The translations under genes and the position numbers were made by a program. A stretch of DNA of 64,000 bases from contig NC_012861.1 in NCBI RefSeq assembly GCF_000026945.1, positions 930,001 through 994,000 of the forward strand, read 5' to 3'. Shown here piece by piece: positions 38,270-50,436 of the stretch. Below the pieces are notes generated by a model. That model saw only the letters and a program-made list of their open reading frames with translations. It searched no databases and had not been told where the DNA came from. Numbering within the stretch: position 1 is the first letter of the stretch; every line of letters begins with the position of its first letter. The stretch comes from Candida dubliniensis CD36 (Eukaryota > Ascomycota > Pichiomycetes > Serinales > Debaryomycetaceae).

Positions 38270-39933
38270 ACTACATGAATTTTGCTGCAAAAAAAAAAAT
38301 ATCTATATCTATATATAATGGAAATCATTACTATTTTACCTTAGCCTGGAAAAGATACAAGAGCACAAGTAAATTTCCATTGTAAACTAGTCTTGATATA
38401 CTGAATATTTTTTTTTTTAAAAAATTTTAATGATATTCTTCGTCCCTATTCCACTTATTGTCCTTTAACTATCAAATCCCTTCCAATCAAAAATTTTTTT
38501 TTTTTTTTTTTTTTATTTTTTTTGTTTCATTTTGCATCCATTTCAATTTAATAACAATAATAAATAGTCAATTTTTTTTAAAAAAAAATTTAAATATATA
38601 AATTTTCAAATGAATTTGATAATTCTTGAATCCTCAAATTATAATTAAAGATAAATCTATAAATAGTAATAGGGAATAGGGAATAAATTAGAATTTTATT
38701 TTATTTAATTTAATTTAATTTAAGGAAGGATATAACCACACCACAAATATTAATTTCTATTAATTTAGATTGTTTCAAATTTAATAATTCTAATGATTTA
38801 TAATCAAATATTGAAATTAATTAAATGAAATATTTTTAATCGTTCTGGCGGCCAATTAAAGGATTAAATTTTTGTTTCTTTCTTCAAGGGAAATTAATTT
38901 TAGAGATACAAGATTTTTTGATAAATCATAAATCATAAATCATATATAAAACAAAATCTATACTTTTAAAAATTGAAAGTTAAACAATTTATTAAATGGA
39001 AAATTTCCAATTTCTTTTTTTTTTGTAGGGAGGGGGGAGGGAAGGGACAGTTGATAAAACAAAACAAAAATATTTCAATTTAAAACCAATTCAAGGATTA
39101 TATATATATATATAGATATAGATATATAGATATAGATATAGACAAACATCACTCTTATGACAATTCCATAACATCATCATCATCTTCTTCATCATCATTA
39201 TTGTTTTACTATATACAATATATTCCCCCTCCACACACACACACACAGTCTATTTTTAGATAATTTATAATATCAACATTAAAATAGATAAGACTTTGTC
39301 TCTATCTGTTCTTCTTTCGTTTCGTTTCGTTTCGTTGCTTTAGTTTTCTATAATTTAGGCAAATTGTACACTATCTTATCTTCAATGGTTAATTGGAATT
39401 ACTACGTCATACTAGGCAAAGGGGGATGGCGATGGGGGATGAGTAAAATACGAAATCTCTTCTTCAAACTAATAATATGGTATAGATTTTTGTATTGAGG
39501 AAAGAGTAATTTGAAACTGATATCAATTAAACAATTAAAATGTCATTCACTGAGAAAAATATGACTTATAAAGATATGGTCATATATTGAACAAATAAAT
39601 AAACTGAAATAAGAAATCAAAATCTATTTATAGTCCTTTTTGAATAAGAAGTAGGAGTAGGAAGTAGGAGTAAAAGTAGGAGTAAAAGTAGGAGTAGGAG
39701 TAGGAATAAAAAAAAAAAAAGGTCAAAAGATTAAACCAAACCAATTGATTAAAAATGTTTATTTATCACTTGATTGTAAATAACCATGACCTAGAGATTA
39801 TTATTATTGTTATGGTTACTAATATTAATCTTGTTATAATAAAGCCACGTATGAATGAATCAGTTGGTTACTTTTACTAAAATTATGATTATAGTAAATG
39901 ATTAATATCAATTAATTTACCTATAACAATAAC
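38270..39933. other. Gene-free AT-rich DNA, left part of the RPL17-SWI3 interval
   Basis: There is no coding frame of note. It holds long A and T runs, (AATTT)n-like copies near 38698-38725, tandem AATCATA (38925-38945), TATAGA repeats (39100-39142), (AC)n at 39234-39246, (GTTTC)n near 39317-39337 and an (AGTAGG)n-type tract near 39645-39702. Nothing else is identified. Confidence 0.45.
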
Positions 39934-40137
39934 TGTTAGAATTAGTGCAGTGTCACAGAGTTAACTCAAGAACTCATGACATAGTTTATGTATACATACC
40001 GCACATATTATATATATATTCTCGTTATTTTCTATTATTATACTACTTTACTTAGATTAGAAGGCCTTTAGTCTCCTTTTATATATATTCAGCTTTCTCG
40101 TCTAAAGCTATTATTCGGTCTGTCTGTTCATATTACA
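39934..40137. mobile_element. Possible degenerate LTR
   Basis: A 204-bp segment starts TGTTAGAATTAG and ends CATATTACA. It is flanked by ATAAC (39929-39933) and ATGAC (40138-40142), a 4-of-5 match to a target duplication. It has TATA-rich stretches and a more mixed composition than its surroundings, as LTRs do. The inverted ends are only TGT/ACA, so this is a weaker call than the element upstream of QCR8. Confidence 0.4.
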
Positions 40138-41085
40138 ATGACACAAAGTGTTTCTCTCAGTTTGCTCATCGTTTTTGTACTAGACTTGAATTACACGACT
40201 TGGGTTATACTTCCATATTCCAACAATAACAATAACAATAACAATATATATATTTCCAAAAAAAAAAAAAAAAAAAACGACTCGACTCGACTCGACTCTT
40301 ACTTGCTCTTTACCTTTAATAGATTTTGATATCCTGTTGAGGATGGGGTGGGGGGTAAGGGTAGGGGGGCTCGGTTTTTTTATTGTTAATCACTTCTAAT
40401 TATAGTTAATTGCTTTTCATTTCTTGTTTTAATAGTTGTTGTTGTTGTTGTTGTAGTACGTAACAGTAACGAGGCTTGTTCAATAAACTTGTAATATATT
40501 TCCTCCTCCTCGTCCTCCTCGTCCTCCTTCCTCAATCTACCATTCAGAAGTTTTTTTTTTTTTGCCATCACTTTAATAATTAATGTCTGAGACGAGTGGA
40601 AACCATTTCTATATCAAACAAAACAATGAAATATCAATTATGAGTTTACTGTTTTTTTTTTTTATTATTAGAAACGATATTTGATATATTTATAACAACA
40701 CCCCCACCCACTCCCCAAAAAGAGATTTATTCAAGGATGGAAATAATATAAAATGTAAAAAGAGAGAGAATAGACAATTGATGTTTAAATACTACTATTA
40801 TTATTATTGTTGTTGTTGTTGTGTTCAGGTCTCAACTTTAATCGCCTGATGAGGTTTGATAATTTTAATAATTTGTTTTATATAGGTGGTGATAATGGTG
40901 GTAGTGGTGGTGATGGAGTTTTATTCTGATTTATTCTTCAACTGAATTATATAACAAACTATCATTCATTAGTTAGTTGGTGAGTTTTCATTTAATTGGA
41001 AGTAGAAGATATCTTACAAGAAAAAAGTCATGCCCCCTTTTTTTTTTGTTTCTAAGATCCACAGACAAGTTTTCCCACCGAATAT

Positions 41086-41116
<31 letters not shown>

Positions 41117-42594
41117 GAGATAGTTAGGTAAACCAGACCTATCTCAGGTCTCTTGGTTACCGGACTACCGAGTAGCATCAGACCACTAGAGTTGGACACA
41201 CATATATATACTCTATCTCTGACGCCTTGCCGTCAACCAATATATAGTTATATAGAAAATACAAGCTATAAAAGTAGTAATTACATTACAATATATATAT
41301 ATGTATGTATATCGGTTCATCTAATTTTTAGGTATTAATTAATGGAATAATGTAACTTGTTTCTATATGCACAACAAGTACAAGTACAAGTACAAGTACA
41401 ACAACGGATCAATAGATGTGTCATGCACCTTAGTTTATTATATAAAGGATAAAACTAAAGTATACTGTCATTATGTAGATATTAAGCTACCAACAACGAG
41501 CAATAACCACAACATCAACATCAACATTATTGACAATAAATAAATCACAGACTAAGGTAATTACAAGAAGAAAAAGTTAAAATCCTTCTACTACTTTTTC
41601 TTATATTCAACATCTATTTATGGGGGGGGATGGGGGTGGAAGTAAATAAGAAGGAGAATATTCAAGTGAAAGAGTATGTACATTGAACGAACAATTCACA
41701 AACTGTAAAAGATAGAAAGAAAGAAATTATAAAAATTCATTTCAAATTAATTGCCTCCCCCTTTTTTTTTTTCTTATTACAAAAAAAAAAAAAATTTCAT
41801 TTGCCCATCGATACCCTTTGTCTATAATCGTAATTGTATGATTTTCTAAATTCATCTTTTGAAATTGATATCTATATATATATATATATAGAAATAACTA
41901 AAGAAGAATTTGGCATTTCCAATTCTTTTTTTTTTTTTTTTTATAAACTTGTTTCTTTCTTTCTTTCTTTCTCTTTTTCTGTTTCGTTCTGTTTACGTGA
42001 CATTTATTCCCTTGTTTTTTTTTTTTTGGGCGGGATGACTATTAGAACTAACTTTATCAGGGCAATAAGAATAATGAGAATCATTAACTAGGGAATACTA
42101 TCAATGAAGAGAAGATAGTTCTAGTTCTAATTATTAAAGAAGAATAAATATAGTTGTTCTCAATCTGGGTGTGTTAACCATATTACTAGTAGTAATAAGT
42201 AATAATAAGTAATAGGAGGAGGAGGATGAGGAGGGAGTGTAACTAGGTCAAGTGCGTGTACAAGTGATCAAATATACCAACAGAGAAGAAGGAGAGGAGA
42301 AGAGAGGAGGGGGAGGGCCAGTGAATTGAAATTGAACGAAAAAAAAAAAACCACAACAACAACAACAACAACAACAACACATAACAATTTACAAACTCAA
42401 ACTAACCCTAAAATAGCAACAACAAGATCATCTATTACTAATACTTCATTTTATTATTAATATTAATATTATTACTTTTCATTTCAAATTTATTGTTTAT
42501 TAAAGTTTGCAACCAAAATTTTATTCATTTTTATTTATCCTCATATAACATTCCTTATAGAATATTTTACTGCCTTTTTTTTTTTTGACAAATT
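40138..42594. other. Gene-free DNA, right part of the RPL17-SWI3 interval
   Basis: It holds repeats (ACTCG near 40275-40298, GTT/TTG near 40434-40455, TCCTCG near 40500-40526), (TA)n tracts near 41083-41106 and 41873-41891, (AAGTAC)n at about 41373-41400, a hairpin near 41127 (listed separately), purine-rich DNA (42206-42330) and (CAA)n before SWI3 (about 42352-42378). Short frames follow the repeats. Part of it is probably the long promoter or leader of SWI3. Confidence 0.45.
41127..41161. other. Strong hairpin in the gene-free interval
   Basis: GGTAAACCAGACCT (41127-41140) and AGGTCTCTTGGTTACC (41146-41161) pair over most of their length around the loop ATCTC. The stem contains GACCT/AGGTC, ACCA/TGGT and GGTAA/TTACC with a small bulge. 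The adjoining 40 bp (to about 41200) are unusually GC-rich. A structured RNA or an old mobile-element end is possible. Confidence 0.4.
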
Positions 42595-45500
42595 ATGAGT
42601 GTTTCACCACCACCAGATACTACTCCTTCAATACATGAGGAAACCTCCTCCTCATGTATTGATCAACAACAAGAACAACTGCCACAATCATCAAAAGAAT
42701 ATCAAGACAATGAGCAAGAAGAAGAAGAAGATATCAAGACAAAACAAACATCTGATTCCATCCAAGACAATAATGATGCTGCCAATGAAGATGTAGCAGA
42801 TGATAATTTATCAGAAGCATCAACTGAAGAGTCGGGTGAAGAGTCATCAGAAGAAACAAAAACAAACCCAGCAGATGATAATGATGATGAACAACAAAAT
42901 GATGTTGAACTTGAAAATAAAGATGATGCTAATGAACATCAAGACAATTCCAATGACAATGACAATGACAATGACAATGAGGATAGTAAACAAGACAATA
43001 ATAGTGATAGTGATATGAAACTTGATATACCAGATGCACCAGATGCACCTACTTCTGAATCAGAAAAACAAGAACAAGAACAAGAACAAGAACCAACAAA
43101 TGCTGAAGATACTAATGATGATCAAGATAAAATGGATATAGATATTCCTCAAGAAACATCAATTGCTATTACAACAAATACAGAAAATTCCAATATTGAA
43201 GAATATGAAAAAGAAGAATCTAAACAAGAATTGGGTGAAGATGAAGAATTAAAACATATTCAAGAAGATGATCCTTCATTTGATGAGAATTATAATACTA
43301 ATGATCCTGATAAATCTAATGATGATTTTGATACATCAGTTTTAATAAATGGAGAAGATTTCAATATGGAAATTGATGAACTAGATTATTCAAAAGATCA
43401 AGAATCTGAGTCTAAGAACCAACAAATTGAAATTCAAGAAGGGAATAAGAAGAAGAATAATAATTCTGAATCAACAGATGATCAGAAAGAATCTGAGGTT
43501 AAAGAAGAAAGTACAGAAGTTAAAAAACCAAATGAATCAAAACAATCCACAGAAATACCTTCAACTTTAACTTCATCTTCTGTTCCTAATGCTGATGCTG
43601 ATGCTGATGCTGATGCTTTAGCAACTGAATCTACTTTTTCAAATCAAGACACTAATACTGCTGATTTAGAAATAAAAACAAACACAACTGATAAAGATGT
43701 TGATATGGACCAAAAACAAAAACAAAAACAAAAATCAGAATCAGAATCAGAATCAAAAGATAAAAATGAAGAAGTACAAGAACAAGAAGAAGAAGAAGAT
43801 GATGATGAAGAAGATGACGACGATGAGGACGAACAAGAAGAAGAAGAAGAAGAAGAACCACCAAAAGAAAAACCTCAATTTAAACAAACTCATTTAATCA
43901 TTATACCTTCATATTCCAGTTGGTTTAATATGAAAAAAATTCATAAAATTGAAAAAGAATCATTACCAGAATTTTTTGATTCAATTCATCCATCTAAATC
44001 ACCTAAATTATATGTTAATTATCGAAATTTTATGATTAATTCTTATCGATTAAATCCTAATGAATTTTTAACTTTAACTTCATGTCGTCGTAATTTAGTT
44101 GGTGATGTTGGAACTTTAATGAGAGTTCATAGATTTTTAAATAAATGGGGGTTAATAAATTATCAAGTTAGACCTCAATTTAAACCTGGTTATGCCCTTG
44201 AAAAAATGCCTAATGGTCAATCAATGGATTTACCTTATACAGGAGATTATCATGTTAAATTTGATACACCAAGAGGTCTTTTCCCCTTTGATACTTCACG
44301 TATACCTGTTGAAAGAATTGATGTAAAAAAATTACAACAATTGTTGAATGAAAAAAATGGTAATAATTCTTCAGAAGTTAAACAAGAACAACAAGAAAAG
44401 GTGGAACAACAAAATGGTAATAATAAGAATAAGAAACATGGATTAGAAGAAGAAGAAAGTGAAGAAGAAGTGCCACCATTAAAGAAAAAACATCAAGATG
44501 GTTGGACCAAAACAGAAGAAGATACTTTAATTAATGCCATTAAAACTTTTAAAAATGATTGGTATAAAATTGCTCAAGTTGTTGGCAATAATAAAACTCC
44601 TGAACAATGTATATTTAAATTTTTAAAATTACCTTTAGAAGATAAATTTAATCCTATTAAAGATGAAGATGAATCAAATATTAAATTATTAAAATATGCA
44701 TCTAATTATAATTATCCTATTAATTCAATTGATAATCCAGTATTAGCAAATTTAGCATTTATGACAAAATTAGTTGATAATAATGTTGCTAAAGCTGCTA
44801 GTGAAGCAGCTAAAAAAGCTATGGATGAAAATATTGTCAAAAAAATTAATGAAGTTTATAATAACCATAAGGAGAATTCAACAACAACTACACCAACAAC
44901 AACAACAACAACAACAACAACAACCAATAATAATGGGCATGGGAATGTTGATATTAATGCAGAAACTGAACGTGAATCAAATACAAAAGATGTTGCAATT
45001 GCTACAACTTTTGGTATAATTGGAGGTAGAAGTCATTTATTTTCAAATTATGAAGAAAGAGAAATGTATAAAATTAGTTCAAATATAATTAATTATGAAA
45101 TATCAAAAATTGAAACTAAATTAAATAAAATTGAACAATTGGAAAAAATTTATGAACGAGAACGACAAAATATTTTAAAACAACAAGAAGAATTATTTAT
45201 TGATAGAATTTCTTTAACAAAATCAACTATTGGTATAATAAAAAATTTAGAAGAAGCCATTAAATTAATTGAATCAGAATCAAAATCAAAATTAGAATCA
45301 AAATCAGAATCAAACAATAGCAATAGTAATAGTAATAACATAAATAATATTAGTGGATTATTAAATGAAGCTAAATCATTATTATATAAACCTACAAGAC
45401 GAGTATTAGAACAAATTAAAAATGGCAATAACAATAATAATAGTACCAACAATAATACGAACAATAATAATAACAATAGCAACAATGATAATACCATTGA

Positions 45501-45636
45501 TAATGATTCTAATAAAATAAATTCAAGTGGTAGTGGTAGTGGTAGTGCCGTTCCTAATGATGTTGAATTACAAAATGATAATTTTAAACCATTATCTTTG
45601 AAAAGTCCACAAACTTTTAAAATTTGGGCACCATGA
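42595..45636 (+). CDS. SWI3: Swi3, core subunit of the SWI/SNF chromatin remodeller
   Basis: The 1013-residue nuclear protein has an acidic, Asp/Glu/Gln/Asn-rich N-terminal region (1-425) with short tandem repeats (DNDNDND, QEQEQEQE, ADADADAD). A SWIRM domain follows at about 430-515 (THLIIIPSYSSWFNMKKIHKIE, YVNYRNFMINSYRLNP, RRNLVGDVGTLMRVHRFLNKWGLINYQV). The SANT domain is at about 634-685 (GWTKTEEDTLINAIKTFKNDWYKIAQVVG, PEQCIFKFLKLPLEDKF). A coiled coil (about 830-900) mediates dimerisation, and the end is Asn/Ser-rich. The RSC paralogue Rsc8 is shorter and lacks such an N-terminus, so Swi3 is preferred. The start of the coding region contains a perfect inverted repeat. Confidence 0.93.
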   Translation: MSVSPPPDTTPSIHEETSSSCIDQQQEQLPQSSKEYQDNEQEEEEDIKTKQTSDSIQDNNDAANEDVADDNLSEASTEESGEESSEETKTNPADDNDDEQQNDVELENKDDANEHQDNSNDNDNDNDNEDSKQDNNSDSDMKLDIPDAPDAPTSESEKQEQEQEQEPTNAEDTNDDQDKMDIDIPQETSIAITTNTENSNIEEYEKEESKQELGEDEELKHIQEDDPSFDENYNTNDPDKSNDDFDTSVLINGEDFNMEIDELDYSKDQESESKNQQIEIQEGNKKKNNNSESTDDQKESEVKEESTEVKKPNESKQSTEIPSTLTSSSVPNADADADADALATESTFSNQDTNTADLEIKTNTTDKDVDMDQKQKQKQKSESESESKDKNEEVQEQEEEEDDDEEDDDDEDEQEEEEEEEPPKEKPQFKQTHLIIIPSYSSWFNMKKIHKIEKESLPEFFDSIHPSKSPKLYVNYRNFMINSYRLNPNEFLTLTSCRRNLVGDVGTLMRVHRFLNKWGLINYQVRPQFKPGYALEKMPNGQSMDLPYTGDYHVKFDTPRGLFPFDTSRIPVERIDVKKLQQLLNEKNGNNSSEVKQEQQEKVEQQNGNNKNKKHGLEEEESEEEVPPLKKKHQDGWTKTEEDTLINAIKTFKNDWYKIAQVVGNNKTPEQCIFKFLKLPLEDKFNPIKDEDESNIKLLKYASNYNYPINSIDNPVLANLAFMTKLVDNNVAKAASEAAKKAMDENIVKKINEVYNNHKENSTTTTPTTTTTTTTTTNNNGHGNVDINAETERESNTKDVAIATTFGIIGGRSHLFSNYEEREMYKISSNIINYEISKIETKLNKIEQLEKIYERERQNILKQQEELFIDRISLTKSTIGIIKNLEEAIKLIESESKSKLESKSESNNSNSNSNNINNISGLLNEAKSLLYKPTRRVLEQIKNGNNNNNSTNNNTNNNNNNSNNDNTIDNDSNKINSSGSGSGSAVPNDVELQNDNFKPLSLKSPQTFKIWAP
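42628..42662. repeat. Perfect 14-bp inverted repeat in the SWI3 start region
   Basis: TCAATACATGAGGA (42628-42641) and its exact reverse complement (42649-42662) surround the loop AACCTCC. In the mRNA it would form a 14-bp hairpin starting 31 nt after the A of the ATG. Confidence 0.9.
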
Positions 45637-45804
45637 AAAACAAGAGATAATAAACGGTAATAAAAGAAGAACAAGTAGAAGTAGAAGAAGTATAATGTTA
45701 TTTTATATATATATATGTTTGTATTATTGTTATATCTATACATAAATAAATAAATAAATAAATAAATAAAAGAATTATTTTTATTTTATTTTAGGGACAG
45801 TTTA

Positions 45805-45845
<41 letters not shown>

Positions 45846-46046
45846 ATTCAAACACAACCCTACTTTCCTCAACTTCAATTGGCAAGGCAAAGGGCAAGGG
45901 AAAGAGAAAAAGAAAGACTACAATTATTGCAAAAAAAACAAAAATTCTTCGAAAAGAATCCACCTCCTTTTATTTTTCCTTGTTTGTATTTTGTATTGAA
46001 TGAGATGATTATAAATAAAAGTTTTTTTTTTTTTTTAATTTTGGTA

Positions 46047-46095
<49 letters not shown>

Positions 46096-47061
46096 AAATT
46101 GGCGATGTGAATTTTATAAATAAACAAAGATAGAAAAACAAAGACAGAAAGAGATAGAAAATGTGGAGAGGAGGGGGGGCGTGTAAAATATTACAAAAAT
46201 GAAAAATTTGAAAAATTTGAAAAATTTCAATCCTGTTTCCATTTCTCTTCTCTTCTCTTCTTTGCTTTTCTCTTCTTTTCTCTTCTTTTTTTTTTATTGA
46301 AATGGATTTATGTAATCCCCAGGTTTGAATCCTTTTGGAGGTTGGACATTTAATATTTCTGTATCATTCTAAGTATGCGTTTAGGTATTGCTGATTTAAT
46401 GTCTAACTTCTGGTGAATGTTCTATAATCAATTCATAATAGAATTCTACTTACTTGTTTAATACGTTTAATACGTTTAATTGTTTTTTTTTTATTTAGGA
46501 CAAAGTTGTTATCATTTAGTATTAGTATTGTTACTATAATAACAACCTATTTTATTATCAATTAATGTACATTTGAAACATATTTAATTTATATTGATTG
46601 AATTTTATTGTTAATAACTTGTAGGAGGATCATGAACAAAAAACAAAAAAAGGGGGGGTGGGTGGTAGAAAGGTGAAGATATATAAGGTCGGGTCTATTA
46701 CTCTCTTATTCTTATTCTTATTCTTATTCTTATTCTTATTTTAATGTCTTGTTTTATTTTAAGGGATTAATAATTCAAGAGGTTGCTTTCTTTTTTTTTT
46801 TTTTTTTTTTCTTTAGAAGTTTTGATATTACTATTTCTATGAAATATAGATATGGATGGGATATGTTAAAACTTCTTACTAATTTAATTAATATGAATTG
46901 AATTTAGGATAATAAAATTGTTATTGATTTAATATAGTAGACTATATTAATAACTTCAATATATATATGTATATCTTATTATTTATGTTTTTAACTTCTG
47001 GTTCTTTTTTTTTTTTTTTTTGACTAATTTAAACTATTCCAACTAACATTAATTATACATC
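45637..47061. other. Spacer between convergent SWI3 and SNU114
   Basis: These 1.4 kb contain many microsatellites: (AAAT)n near 45742-45768, (ATT)n near 45806-45840, (GAAA)n near 46049-46096, (AAATTTG)n near 46203-46228, (CTCTT)n near 46247-46290, (TTATTC)n near 46704-46742 and long T runs. A frame at 45879-46133 looks partly coding but follows purine repeats. No gene is supported. Confidence 0.5.
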
Positions 47062-47287
47062 TTATATACCTTTTCTTTTCCTAGTTTTAATTATAAATTC
47101 TTCACTTAATTCATCAGGAACAATTTCCCAATGGTGATTAAATTTTAATGACCCTATAGCTTGTCCTTGAGTATTTAATTTAATATCAATTAAAATCCCT
47201 ATTGAATCAATTACTGGTATATAACCTTGAACAAAAAATAATAAAGTTCCAGGAATAGGTATCACTTTATCAATTATACCACGTCGT

Positions 47288-47325
<38 letters not shown>

Positions 47326-48845
47326 TAATAAATGTTTAATAACATTGATTGCTTTATATGAACAAATAACATTCAATTGATAAATTGGTTCCATTAATTT
47401 TGGTAATGCATTAGAAATTGCATCATGACAAGCTCTTCTCATTAATGGAATAATTTGTGCCGACGAAATTGAACTGTTGTTGTTGTTATTGTTGTTGGTG
47501 GTGGTGGTGGTAGATATATCAATGATTTTAAATTGAACATTTCTAATTGGATCTCCAACTAATGGACCTTCATTAATACTCCATTTAAATCCAGAAATTA
47601 TTGATGATTTAATTGATTCAATATTGATGTTATTTTTCTCTAATATATCATTTAATAAAATAGTTGGATTTTTTAAATCATTAATTGATCCAATTGACCA
47701 TAAAGATTTTGATTTTAATGAATCCCAACCATATTCTAATTTCAAAAATTTATTTAATTGTTTAAAATCCATATCAAGATTTAATTTCCCAATTTCAATA
47801 TCATGACTTAATTTAATATCATTAATTGGTTCAACAATAATAGTTATCAGTAATAAATCATTTTCACTAACCGTTTTTGTTGTTGCCTTTGTTTTGGTAT
47901 ATCCATTTTCAATACAAGTTTCAGAAAATTTTATCATTGGATCACTAACTTTAATTTGTAAATCATCACAATAAAAAAATCTTAAATCATGTAATATACA
48001 ATCCATAGATAATTCACCTTTAGTTAATATAATATGTTCACCATTTTCTTCAACATTAATAATTGATGATAAATATGATTTATTAATTTTTTTTAATCCT
48101 TCTAATAAAATTGGTAATTCTGATGGAATTTCTGGTTCAATAGCAACTTTAAATATAGATTTATTAATATATTTTGATGAATTAAATAATGAGAAATTTT
48201 TAATAATTGTTGTATCATTTATTGTCTTATTGGTTGTTATTATTGCTGTACCTTTTTTAATTATTGAATCAATACCATCAATTAAAACAATATTTCCAAA
48301 ATTTGCTTGATTTATTGGGAAATTATATCGTCCTCCAGGTAAATAAATTTTTTTAATAATTTCTAATTTATAATCATCTTTATCTTGATAATAATTTTCT
48401 CCATAAATTTTAATTTTATCTCCTATAGTTAAATTCCCTTTATATATTCTTACTAATGAACTAAATGATTTCCCATCACTAGATTCAATTAATTTAGTCA
48501 CTCTAGCCAACTTATCAATTGATGAATTATCTATTTCTGGTTGTTGTTCTGGTTGTTCTGGTTGTTCTGGTTGTTGTTGTTTAGTCGCTACCTCTACTGC
48601 TGATGGTATCCATTCAATTACACTATCAACAAATGATTCATAATTATTAAAAATAGTTTGAAATACTGATTTTAATAAATCTTCAACATTTTTTTTATAA
48701 TCAAATTTATTTGATAAAGAAATTTGGAAATTTTCCCATAATAATTTCGATAATCGTTTATCATTTGGTTCATTAGTAATTGTATAAGTAATAATTTTAT
48801 ATATGGGTTCCAATATAAATGAAATAAACAGATGATTTAAACTAC

Positions 48846-48881
<36 letters not shown>

Positions 48882-49992
48882 GATGAATAAATTTATGATT
48901 TTCAGGATCATAATAATTTTCCCCCCATAATCGACGACTAAATTCATTAATATTCATTAATGAATTTTGTTTATTAATATATAATTTAGCAAAACTTTTT
49001 AAATTAAATATAATTCCAAATTTTGATGATGCAAATAAAACATTATTTAAATCTGGTGAAAATTTATATTCTTTTGTCTTGTTGTTTTTATTTTTATTTT
49101 TATTTGATTTAATATAATCATTAATATCATCAATTATTCCAACTAATTTATAATAACAATCTTTAATTGGTAATTTCAATTCTAATATTAATTTATCAAA
49201 TTTATTAATAATTATAATCATTGATAATTCTTGTTGTAAAATTTCATCAATTAAATCTTGATTTTGTGGAGTTAAACCTAATATAGCATCAATAATTAAT
49301 ATAACTCCATCAGTAATATTTAATGCTGATAATATTTCATCTTCAAAATCAATATGACCTGGTGTATCTATTAAATTGAAAATTTGTGATCGAGATTTCA
49401 GATCTGATAATAATAATGTTATTGGTGATGATTTTATAGTTAATTCTCGTTCAATTTCTAATTTATGATTATCTAAATATCTCGTATTGCTAGTATTATT
49501 AGAAATTGTTGGATGAGTAAACATTATTAATTGATCAAGTAAAGTTGTTTTACCACATTGAAAATCTCCAATAATAGAAATATTACGAATTCTTTCTGGG
49601 CATTGATTTAATAAAGAAATTAAATAATCTCGTGAATAAGTTAATTCTGGGAATTCATCACCATTACTATTTGTTGAACTTTGTGTAGTATATTCAAGTT
49701 TCATTTTTTTTTCATAAATGGGTTGAATTATTGGTTGATTAGAAAGTGATTGAGTTTGTGATTGAATATAAATAGTTTCTCCTTGATTGGTAGCTATATT
49801 ACTTTTAATCAATGCAGTGTTATTATTGTCTTCCTCATCTTCTTCTTCCTCATGTTCTTCTTCTTCCAGATATTCATTATCATTTATTGATGGTGGATGA
49901 AATGATGATAAATCATCATCATCATTATCAGATGAATCTAATGAATCACCTATATAATTACCAAATTCATCATATAAATCTTCATCATCCAT
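47062..49992 (-). CDS. SNU114: Snu114, U5 snRNP GTPase of the spliceosome
   Basis: The 976-residue protein is the EF-2-like GTPase of the U5 snRNP (human EFTUD2), which controls Brr2 during spliceosome activation and disassembly. The first 60 residues are acidic and start MDDEDLYDEFGNYIG, the family signature. G motifs: GDFQCGKTT (142-150), DTPGH (209-213) and NKFD (263-266). EF-2-like domains II-V follow, with ELSMDCILHDLRFFY and RRACHDAISNALPKLMEPIYQLNVICS, and the KFNHHWEIVP segment close to the end. Asn runs (about 370-385, and near 860 and 905) are local expansions. A CTG codon at residue 198 is in a polar position where Ser fits better than Leu. Ribosomal EF-2 is excluded by the acidic N-terminus. 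Confidence 0.95.
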
Positions 49993-50436
49993 TTTAATAT
50001 GTATTATAATTTAATGAATAAGTAGTAGTAGTAGTAGTAGTTATTTGTTTGATTGATTGTTTGGTGGTGGTGGTGGTGGTGGTGGTTGTTTTTTTTTTTT
50101 TTTTGACCCAACTCATCCAACATCATCTCTCACTTCCATATTATATAAACAAAAAAAGAGAATAATCCATTATGTGTGTGTGTTTTTAAAAACTTTTCAA
50201 ATCTACATTTATCAATTATGAACAATTAATTTGAACAATTAATATTTATTTAGATATATATATATATATATATATATAGTACAAATTGATGATAAAGAAA
50301 AATATCTTTAAAAGAATAATATATTACTGTTTTTTTTTTTTTTTTTTTTGTTTATGTTTATGTTTATGTTTATGTTTATGATTATGTTTATTTAATGGTA
50401 AAATATTTTGATGGGATGGGGCCATGAACAAAAAAA
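49993..50436. other. Intergenic region between SNU114 and RPB4
   Basis: It holds the SNU114 promoter and the RPB4 3' flank: (GTA)n near 50022-50041, (GGT)n near 50062-50087, T runs, a (TA)n tract near 50254-50278 and (TTTATG)n near 50350-50392. No factor site is obvious. Confidence 0.45.

Noticed and set aside
45843..46133. Coding-like stretch after SWI3 (Gln/Arg/Glu-rich frame starting near 45850)
   Set aside because: It is made of purine-rich simple sequence and a (GAAA)n tract with no ATG in a good context and no known domain.
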